NCBI RefSeq assembly: GCF_021134715.1
Contig: NC_060028.1
Coordinates: forward strand, 8,841,482 to 8,905,481
From: Daphnia pulex
Lineage: Eukaryota; Arthropoda; Branchiopoda; Diplostraca; Daphniidae
DNA length: 64,000 nt
Reading direction: 5' to 3'
Each line of letters starts with the position of its first letter. The stretch's first letter is position 1. Positions 54,875 through 64,000 of the stretch are shown piece by piece. The position numbers and the translations under genes were made by a program. A model generated the notes under the pieces. It ran no database searches and was not told where the DNA came from. It saw only the letters and a list, made by a program, of their open reading frames with translations.

Positions 54875-57836
54875 CTAAAAGACGGTGCCGTGAGGGTGAA
54901 AGTTGTCGTTGGTGACATTGAAGACCGACGGAGAGGAAATTCCCGTTTTATCAAACTCAAAGCAGCCATGATGGGACCGCATGTCGGCAAAATACTTACC
55001 TACCATCTGCCAGTGGCAGAAAGCCAAGAAAATAATAACGTGCCACCACTGCAAAAATAATAAAAAAAAGGAAAGTATTAGAGAGACGTCTTAAGAGAGA
55101 ACACGTTTCGCCATGACACGATTTTCGGCATGGTAACGTAACGACGAATTCGCAACTCACCTGGTGAGAACTACCAATAAAGTCAACGGAACCTGTTTCA
55201 ACATTAATGAATGATAAAGGTTATCGAGATTGCAAAAATCTTGATCCAAATAAAATAAAAAAAACCAAAGTTATTACCTGGGAACCATATCTCGGGTACT
55301 TTGCTAACATAAAAGAACAAAGCTGCGCCACATATCAAGTACATGATACCTATCTGGCTCACCAAATCCTAAATTTAAAAAATTGCAAAAACCAAATAAT
55401 TAGGTTGAATGCTGAACTGAACGATGTCAAGTTCAAAATTACGTACAAAGACATTGGGCGTGCTAAATCCGCCATTCTGCAAAATCCAGTGAATGCAGGG
55501 AAGGAATCCGAAACAACTCCATGAAACGAAGAAAATGAGGCGGGTGCGGCTGTAGTCATCCGTAAGAAATTTAGGCGTTGTCTGGAGGATCAAGGCCACT
55601 ACGAACAGAGTTCCGCTTATGGTGATGTAGATTGTTCTGATTTCCTGTCAAGGGAGTTTCCAAGAAGAACATTAACGCTGTGGAAAACAATCGACCTAAT
55701 TGCGGATCGATATTAGATGTAGTCAGCCTTTTTCCTATTTATTATAGGGCGATAGAGAAAAGTAGCTAAACAGAACGGATGAGAAAAGCTTTCGTTCTCG
55801 GTAATAAATACCCTACGTTTTCACTTTTTTTCTTATTAGACATAACATGGGCCTAAACATTTTGTAGTTCAAGGGCGGTAGGGTGGTGACGACTTTGACC
55901 TACTTACACTTTCTCTTTCGATCTTGCCCGTTTCTCCCGTTCACAACAACATTTCAAAGCTCGCGGCCACTTTGGAGGTGAAATCTGATAGTCTGTAACT
56001 GTAGGCTACTTTTACTTAACGATATCACTTGTTTTCATTACAGATCCTCCATGAACTTCAAAGATAAAAGAAACGGCTTAGACAAACAAAGAAAATTGGT
56101 CGCTGGGAGCAATGTCCCAAGTTGCCTAGACGGACTGATAATTCGACTAAATTTAGGATTGAGGAAGCGAAAACAAGAGGTATCTACAATAAGCTCCACG
56201 TACAAGCTAGTGAGAGGAGACGTAAGATTGATAAAATCCCAAGAGTCTTACGTTCTGACACCAAAATGCGTAGTAAATCCCTGTAGTGTAGATGGCCAAG
56301 AGGCTGAAGGAAATGCCACACAAGTCGTAAGAGAGCCAGCAATGGTAAAAATCTTTCGAATGACAACAGAAAGTGTGATAGCCGGTCGACATGGCCATGC
56401 AAATCTGTAAGAGAAAAATCGTCATTATCAATTGGTCGACCTATATCACAGACATTCCAATAATTAGAGACAAACCTGGAAGCAGAAAACTATCAAGAGA
56501 CTGATGGCGCTGTCTTGCCATGAAGTCCCACCGCTGTTGACTAGCTGGAGGACTTCGTCCACAGTAAAGTAAGCAAAATAAATCCATCCGAGCAAGTGGG
56601 TCCAAGCATTGAGCGTCTCGTTTGTCCACCAAAACAAACTTGTATCCGAATAATTAGAAAAAAAGATTAAAATGATTTCAATAGCTGCAGTGCCAGAGAA
56701 GATTGTTTAATCGCAATATAAAATAACCGGTTAAGAAAGTTTACCGCTTTTACGATTGTCTGTCAGCAATTTCTTTTAATCGACTCTATTGGACAACAAA
56801 AAACTTTCGTTTTCAATTTTGCGGCGTAGAATCGCACTCCACTTTTGGTCGAGAGGTGCTATTTTTACTTGGCAACCCAGTTGAACAATACGCGACGAAA
56901 AAAAATTGGCAAATTGAGGTTAACGCGTGAGCACGTTTGCCTTAATCAAGGCTCAAGATGTTTTTTGGTTTTGTTTTCTTGTTTTCGTCTGTCGAGTTTG
57001 TCCAACAATTTCCTCAGCTTCACTGTGTGATTTGGCAGCCGTTCAACTTTAAGGACAGGAGAGAGATGTCCAAAAAGTCCCGTAAAAACGAAAGTTTATA
57101 TACCTATCGGCTGTTATTTGATGTTGAATCTAGAGAGAATGTCTAACCAAAACGGAGAAAAAAGAAAAAAAAAAAGATATTCTACGGGGACTCTCATGTC
57201 AGGCGAAAAAGTGAAAGTTTCTTTGGTTGACCAAAGTGACGTTCACATAAAAAATTTCCACCCCGTCATTGTGGGTAATACGAATGCAACGTAACGGTTT
57301 TTGCGAAATAACGAGCCGTATACAGTTAGAACAATGTTTGCGAGCATGTGATATCGAACGGGACGGGTCATTTCGTTTTCCCTTCAATGAAATCTACTCT
57401 GCCAGAAAAGGGCCGAATGCAAATGATGTGTTGTTTACCTTCGTATGCAGGCCACGATTCCAAGATTGGTGCGGTAGCCTCTGTAGATGAACGGGTTGAA
57501 TTGTAGAAATGAAGGAGCCTCGTGAAAATTCACCACAACCGGTTGTCGGGTAATAGCAGACGGGGTCGTTGAAGTTCGCATTGAGACCATCAAAGTAGAG
57601 CTGGATCCCGCCCGGAGCAGGCGGACCTCGCTCGACACGCTGCTGCTGCGGCTACTGCTGGTGCTGGCCGACCCAGACACATTCTTGTTGAGGCAATATT
57701 TCTCGTGATTGTTGTTGAATTCGTGCCGTTCCGACGTCTTGCGAAAATGGCGCGGAGAAATGGATCGGCTGCGCTTCCGCCTGCGGAGCCGGACATCCAC
57801 CAACGGATCGTTCTCCACTTCCGAGTGCGGCGGCAT
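54875..57836 (-). CDS. PAQR3: PAQR3, seven-helix Golgi membrane protein
   Basis: Seven exons: 57836-57439, 56638-56476, 56404-56252, 55644-55447, 55368-55278, 55192-55161, 55048-54875; 402 residues. The N-terminal approximately 100 residues are Ser/Arg-rich and disordered, longer than in human PAQR3 (311 in total). Then FLQFNPFIYRGYR, the PAQR entry motif. The metal-site motifs are present: NETLNAWTHLLG, STGYHTFCCH with SYDLCGIS, and SSHQWWH. PAQR3-specific stretches are IVFCFQICM (human LFCFQVCM), FFYVSKVPEIWFPG and the tail GKYFADMRSHHGC. Seven membrane helices. PAQR3 (RKTG) sits in the Golgi and tethers Raf there, dampening ERK signalling; it has also been reported to promote ATG14-linked VPS34 activity. 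ATG 57836 is the first in-frame ATG after an upstream stop. Confidence 0.94.
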
Positions 57837-60800
57837 CGTGACGGAGCTTGTCGGGTAGTCGGACGGAAATCCTGTCAAATGACTTGACGCAGGGGGCGAC
57901 GAAAAGAGCGGGAAATACGTGTCCAAATAAGGGAAGGACTGCGATCCAGTCCAGCTCAAGCTCGAGTGCTACATGTACATCCGCACCTGACCAATCTCGG
58001 TAACTGACTGCTGGGCTGCCCGCGAGGACCTCGTGGCACACCGACTCGGTTGTTGTAGATTCGTGACCGCCTGGTGGCGCCTACTTCGTGGGCTATTTTT
58101 CTTTTTGAGCGCCCAGCTACCGTCTCTCTCTTTGCCTCCCATGCAACGGTGGGCCAGCAGTCGCGTTACATCACAATAGACGCAGCAGCAGCAGCAGACG
58201 CGAATCCGTATTAGGATCGTTTAAATTTTCGCCCGTGGCATGGCAACATGGTAGTAGTAACAATTCCTATAGGGCTTTCTAGACGATTTGTGGCCTTCAA
58301 ATCTTCTTCTTCTTTCCAGACAGCTGGTCGTCTGATGCGTCAAAATAATATTACCATTTTTTAAAAAATAAAACAAGTGGCATTGGTTACTTAAAACACT
58401 AAATGTCTACCTTGAAAATAATCGAAGAAGAAGGAAAAAAAAGCGGGCGTTACGCCTCAGACTTTCTCACTTTCTATCGCGCCATGCGTTCCGTGACTCG
58501 AGTTGAGTTCGGTTTCGGGATTCACACGCCGCATAACTCGACTAGAAATTCGTCGGCACCGCTCGTCCGCTTTCACCCAGGCCTATTACGTATGTATGAT
58601 ACAAGAAAAAAAAAAGAAGGTAGAAGTTAACCTTGATGACTAAGGTTGGTAGGGAAATGAGCATTAAGCAATTTAAATTTCGATTCATGATGGATAAAGG
58701 TGGGGCCCGGTTTACCTGGCTATTGGTAGACTCTTCCAGCCGGTGGAAGGTCACTATACAACTGTTGATCGTGACCGTGATTTAAGATCGTCGCCGGCAA
58801 AAACGAGACGGCGACAGCCAACGGGTTTCAACTCTCAAAAAGGCCTGCTGTGTATCTGAAATATTTGAATATCGCTTGATATTTCTGAATACTGGGCTTC
58901 AGGCTAACACGCCGCAAGGAAAGACGAGAAGAACAAACACGTTTCGAATAACAATTTCATTTCGATGGGGGTTTTTTTTCAACACTTTTTACGGCTCTCA
59001 TAAATCGATTTATTGAAGACTAAAATATCGCAAGCGTTGCGACTTCCTGGATAATAATTCTTCTGTAATCATCTCCGCCGCCACGATATCAATTCGTAAA
59101 ATCATTTCCTCCACGCGCAGAAATCATCGGCCATGACAAACACTTGGTGATGACACGTAGGCTTAAGCAACCGGATACACAGGAATCAAGTTGGAACACT
59201 TATCCAGGCTCAAAATGTATACCCAACATTCATTTAACTGCGATCCAATCTTCGATCCAGAAATATCAGGAAGTGTTTATTCGTTACCATGCATCGGGAC
59301 CCATCTCCTTCTGCACGTGCCGGCGTAAGCAAAGACGCGGGAAGCTTGAAAAGCATTTTTCAAAAATACAAAAGCGGTCATGTGCAGCGGCCGCATATTT
59401 CATATTATTCGCGCTCGGTAGCTGTCTTGTCTTGTGCTCTCATCAGTGATGAAAATGAAAATTCGGTGAGATCCATGTCGATTAGTAGAAAGCGTTTTAT
59501 TTCGGAAATTCCTATGTGCTTCCCTTTCTCTCTCTCTCTTTATTTGCAATCCCGCGCACTTGATTTTAATATTTTACAGACTGTGGCGACCAAGTGACCA
59601 GCACAAAGCAAGAAATAAAAAAAAAGTAACTTTTCAAGTCGGCTTTCTAAAACCTAAAAGAGTATAACGAAATGTTGTTTCGAAATGAGCAGAAAATAAT
59701 CACGAAAATACCACTTTTGGTCACGATAGAGATATAGGCTGTGATGTAAAAAATGATTGGATCGCGCATCGACGCCAATGCCTTATGGCAGGCCAATGAG
59801 GTCACACGAGTCCTTTCGCTTTTAAAAACAATTTGTTTTCTCTTTATCTATCGAAAGATATTCGTGACGTCATAGACCTCGTCTGCTAAAAAGGCCTGAC
59901 GTTCCAAGCCTTTCAAGTCCAAGTTCAACGGTTATTCTATAAGAGGCCAAAAGTGCCTATAAACACCGATATCCGTCTATCTCTCCAAAATGTATGTAGA
60001 TCGTAGAACTAAGACATAAAACAGGCTTAAAGATTTCTCTTACCTTGAATTGAATGCACCTCACACGGATCTTGTTTGTACGACGCCCTGAAGGATTCGA
60101 AATTTCTTTTTCTTCAATTTCAGCAACTGTGACTATGGCGGTCTGGCAGGGTTCTCCGAAAAACCTATTTTTAAATTTTTAAAAAGAGCGCCAACTCGTG
60201 GAGGTACTCCACTAAGTCCGCCCTGGAATGCCGCAACATATTTGTTTCTAGGGACGGGCAATTTCAAAGACTTGCCAACAGAACCTCTTCCAGGTAATGC
60301 AAAAGTGCTTATTTATATTCGCCAAAAGTTGTGCCAAATCAATTTGAAGGAGATTGAACTTTGCGGGACTCCGTCCGGTTTTCTTGTCGATTTTTAAAAA
60401 GAAAACAAGCGGTAAATAGATGTGACGTCATTCTTACCCCAACACTTTCACTCTTTGTTTGCGCACCAATTGGTCGAGTTAAGAAAATTTGTCGCCGGTT
60501 TGGGAGGTTTTCTTTGGTCGTAACGGATTGGTGTAATTGCCAGACGCTCTAGAAAAATGGGCGTTCTCATATGGTGACATACTAAATATTTGCCAACAGC
60601 TGAGAAAATACAACCGTGTACCATTTCACGAGGTATCAGGTACGTAGTAACTTGTAAGGGAATCTTGGAACTGGAACCTGACCCAGTATACATTTCCCTG
60701 CAAAAACAAAAAAGAAATAGTCAACAAATTTGTAAATAATAACAAAGCAGAAAGCGCTCGTACCTTGCACGCCAATCTAGATTGTGAATCAGGCAGCTGG

Positions 60801-62079
60801 AGATCCAATAACGACATAAAAGATCTCTGACCCATACCCAATCACCATTCAACTTTTTTTCCAGACTCCGTCACGAAATATTGAGGTCAGAGGCCTCGGA
60901 CAGTATCCGCATTTGAAATATGTGCTAATCATTCTAGGATAACCAAAAAGAAGGTCGAACGCTATCGCAATACGCAGCTCGAGATTGAATCGCATTTTTG
61001 AAGATTTAGAAAAAAAAAAAAATAATAAATATTTGTACTATAGCCACAACAACTTAAGTGGGTCACCGAACTGTAGTCCTATTTCAAGATCGACGCCTTT
61101 CAACGCCATCTATTGAGGGAAATGCACTAACGATTTAATAAGCCCTTGAATGAGAAGCCGACACTTCAGGTTCAAAGTCAATTGGCTTCTCTCAAGGGGG
61201 GAGGCTTCTTCCTGTTTGGGTGTTACCTAAACGACCTAAGAGGAAGTTGCTGGCTCCTGGCATTGCAATATTTTTTTATTTTATTTTAACTCATCCCTCC
61301 ACTTGGTACAAATCATAGGTGAGAGAAAAAAAAATGAATAGAGGAGGGCAAAACGAGCAATTGGGGAGGGAGCGGGAAGGAGGGTCCAGCAGCCGGTTTT
61401 CATATAACACGGATTGACATTATCCCGTTTTTCAACGAAATGATATAAGGTGAAAATAAGGAAAGGAATTGAATCATAATGCGACAAAAAATTCAAGAAA
61501 AAAAATTAATAAAGTGCACGACAAAGTTAAGTGGGTAGGGGGGAAACAAAAAAAGGCCTACATGATGCATGTCCCCAACTCGTTTATGAAATCGACGACA
61601 ACAATCCAACAAAAAAAGAAAGACTCGAACGAGAAAGCATCAAGAGAGGAGAGTGAGAAAGGATCAAAAGAGAGATAAAGTGCATGTAACAAGGCCAAGA
61701 GAGGGGGGAAAAAATAATAATAATTCACCCAACAAACTACATTCACAATTCGCTCGCAGTAATTCCAATGACGTTGTCATCCTCTTTTTTATGTATATCA
61801 AAATAGAAACAAAAAAGAGATAGAGAGATGGGTGGCGGTGGAGGAAAAAAAGGAGGGAAATCAAATTGAATAAGGTATAAGGAGAGGAGGGAGAACTAAT
61901 GTCGTAAGAATAGATTCACAAAATTCGATCAGTACAAAGAAAACGCTTTTCGCACTTGTGTTTTGCTTGCAAAATCGACAACAATCAAGAGAATCCCAAA
62001 AAGGAGTGCAAGAGGGTCGCAAGAAGGACAACCAAATATTTTCAGACAAGAAGAATGGAGGGGAACTATGTAAATCTTC
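57837..62079. other. Region between PAQR3 and the partial gene at the window end
   Basis: No gene could be confirmed. CREs lie at 59865-59872 and 60423-60430. Two minus-strand exon-like stretches occur: 60164-60044, open (FFGEPCQTAIVTVAEIEEKE and on) up to a consensus donor AAG|GTAAGA, and 60841-60756 (MGMGQRSFMSLLDLQL and on) up to a donor AAG|GTACGA. I could not connect them into one gene. The region 61270-62000 is purine-rich and may be 3' UTR of the next gene. Confidence 0.4.
60044..60164 (-). CDS. Possible orphan coding exon
   Basis: A 121-base open stretch between an acceptor AAAAATAG and a consensus donor AAG|GTAAGAG reads FFGEPCQTAIVTVAEIEEKE then ISNPSGRRTNKIRVRC and ends IQFK. The composition looks protein-like but I do not recognise it and found no convincing partner exon. 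It could be chance. Confidence 0.2.
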
Positions 62080-64000
62080 CTACCCGATTTGTGGCCGGTC
62101 GTGCACGACACCCAGTTTTTGAGTTCCATCATCACGTAAGTACCTCTTAGCACATTAGTATGCGACGTCCTGAAGGTGTTTCCAGAGAAAACGGAAAACC
62201 CTAACCACGGTTTTCATCACCGTCAACACTCTCGCACCTTTTCAGACACTTTTTCTTTTTTTGTTTCAAAAGTTTGAGTTTTCTTTCTTTTAATTCTTGT
62301 TTTTTTTTGGCTCTTTGCGTTGTTTGTTTGTTTGGTTGTGTATGTTTAATCTAAACCCAAAGAATCATATCTACATTCTAACAGATGACAATTGGGTCAA
62401 AAAATTCCGAGAGTCACGCTCATCAATAGGTCGTACGGCAAAGGGGAAAAAATAATAATAATAAAAAAAGAAAGAAGAGAGACAACACGTACACATGATT
62501 GGGAGATATCATCTTCAGATTCCATTGCCTCTTTTTTGTCGACTCTTTTCCATCCGGATACAATGAAACATGATTGTTTCTTTTTATGTTGTTTTTCGTT
62601 TCGATCACCTTCCTCGTTCATTTTTTTATCATATTTTTCCCGGTCATTTTTTGTTTATCTTGTCTTTATTGCTGGCTCCATTTCAACCAAACCTTTAAAA
62701 AAATGCAATAAAATGTTGTAGAATAAGTCGTTAAATCAAATTATTTTACCGATAGTGAAACTTACCATGCCAGCGTCAGAGAGTTGCTGGTCGCCCACTA
62801 TAGAGTTGGGCGACGGCCCGCTCCCTTTGCCCTTCATGTTGGAGCCAGGTCCGATCCACATACCGTTCATGGTGTCATTACCTCCGTGCTGCTCCCCAGG
62901 TCCACCTGGGAACATGGGTGCTCCCATTGGTCCGCCCGGCATACCAGGTGGAGGCATACCATTCATGAAAGCGGCTCCTGGGTGTTGGTGGTACGGCGCA
63001 TTAGAGTTGGGACCACCGTTCATTCCGACTGAAGTTTGAGCCGAAAATTCCATTCCGAGAGATTCATTTCCTTCTGACATTCCATCCATCTGGCGCTGCA
63101 AAAGAGCGTGATGGTGATGGTGCTGCTGATGATGATGGTGAGTCATGCCCTGTTTCTGCTGCAGGTAAGACAGGCCTCCGTCATCGTTTGAATTCGGTGC
63201 CGGAACAGAAACGTTGGGTCCGTGAAGTCCTGAAATAGCCATCCAGTCGTTGGGACTGAGGCCAGGAGGCAAAGTCGATGGGTTCATTGCGGAAAGAGGT
63301 GGGACCATGGGACCTGCGCCACCAGCACCCATGTCGGCTCCTGGAGCGCCGTGGTATCCCCACAAGCCGAGGTCAGCCGGTGAGAAACCGACTCCGCCAG
63401 CTCCGTGAGGTGGTCCGGGTGTCCGACGAGTCATTGCCCGCTCGGTGCCGATGGGCCTCAACTCGGGTCTCAGCATCTTTCGCTGATCGTCTTGCATCGA
63501 GCGGTGCTGGGAGTGTTGATGCTGTTGGTGTTGCGGAGGCCCACCGGAAGCACCGTAGGCGTCGTGATTCTGCCCAGAATTGCCGTCTACAGTTTTCGAG
63601 GATGAACAAATGTTTAGCATATTCAAATCAAATACTTATTGCAATTGTAATTACCTAATAAACCACCGCTCGTTTGGGTGGAGGGAGGCGGTCCAGACAT
63701 CCGGTTGGCTACTCCAGGTCCTGGGTAACCCATCATACGATGAAGTTCATTGGCGGATGACCCAAAAGGTGTTCCAATGGGTGGCGGATAGTCCGTTCCA
63801 AAGTTCTGGTTTGGCATGTGCTGGTGCTGTTTCATGTCACCCCCGTTAGCCGAGCCGAGACCATAGCCAGCTGGAGGGAACGAGATTCGATTGCCACCAC
63901 CAAACATGGGCACCGGATAGCCTTGCTGCTGAGGTCCTCCTCCGCCTCCTCCCCTGCTGGTTGCGAAATCCGGAGCGTTGGGATTGAGTTTCGCCGACGC
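62080..64000 (-). CDS. 3' part of a disordered Gly/Pro/His/Gln-rich protein with a PAM2-like motif
   Basis: Partial: the 5' end is outside the window. Exon 64000-63655 joins in frame to 63586-62766 across a 69-base intron. A possible last exon is 62145-62080 (RYLRDDGTQKLGVVHDRPQI, Gly, stop), chosen only because it keeps phase 0. About 410 residues are visible, rich in Gly, Pro, Met, Asn and His with His/Gln runs and no folded domain. Near the start AKLNPNAPDF matches the PAM2 consensus (LNPxAxxF) bound by the MLLE domain of poly(A)-binding protein. Other short motifs are LRPIGTERA, LSPNDWMAISGLHGP and GLWGYHG, each likely a conserved linear motif. Identity is unsure; the C-terminal tail of a large RNA-associated protein such as MASK/ANKHD1 is one guess. 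The donor after SDAGM is consensus (ATG|GTAAGT). Confidence 0.6.

Noticed and set aside
62766-63586. SSDP/SSBP identity for the Gly/Pro-rich partial gene
   Set aside because: The Gly/Pro/Met-rich composition is similar, but no LUFS domain or SSDP-specific block is visible; the PAM2-like and RPIGTERA motifs point elsewhere.

Overview
The window is animal nuclear DNA, most likely from a branchiopod crustacean such as Daphnia. Genes carry many short introns of about 55-80 bases with GT/AG ends. Protein sequences are arthropod-like, but the thioredoxin reductase is a selenoprotein ending Gly-Cys-Sec-Gly, a form that insects have lost. No rRNA, tRNA or CRISPR was seen. Exon structures below were built by hand from splice sites, reading frame and family knowledge; the exon lengths of every full gene model sum to a multiple of three.

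Layout. 1-2.1 kb: two Tc1-type transposase genes, one N-terminally truncated with odd catalytic motifs, one nearly complete and interrupted by an intron. 4.9-7.9 kb: selenoprotein thioredoxin-glutathione reductase with a SECIS element. 8.0-9.2 kb (-): PQBP1. 11.0-12.6 kb: BNIP3. 13.1-13.9 kb (-): NRBF2. 14.7-16.8 kb (-): two small predicted secreted-protein genes, one new to me, one a decayed Kunitz-like protein. 18.4-20.7 kb: TBC1D12/14-type Rab GAP. 21.6-23.5 kb: V-ATPase subunit B. 25-29.3 kb: two convergent spliced transcripts that look noncoding. 35.0-38.7 kb (-): an EGR/Stripe zinc-finger factor in a gene desert (about 29.3-49.4 kb) rich in CRE sites, with one perfect serum response element. 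49.4-52.4 kb (-): KANSL3. 54.9-57.8 kb (-): PAQR3. 62.1-64 kb (-): the 3' part of a disordered Gly/Pro/His/Gln-rich protein with a PABP-binding-like PAM2 motif, cut by the window edge.

Functional theme. BNIP3 (mitophagy receptor), NRBF2 (autophagy PI3K complex), TBC1D14-type protein (autophagosome membrane supply) and V-ATPase B (lysosome acidification) lie within 12.5 kb. PAQR3, a Golgi protein also linked to the ATG14-VPS34 complex, lies further along. Whether this is more than coincidence needs comparison across genomes. The other genes act in redox control (TGR), splicing (PQBP1), immediate-early transcription (EGR) and histone acetylation (KANSL3).

Most striking sequence-level observations: the complete Sec/SECIS system; a TGR intron exactly flanked by a 16-base direct repeat, as expected for a recent intron gain; a spliceosomal intron inside a Tc1 transposase; and the CRE/CArG layout upstream of the EGR gene.
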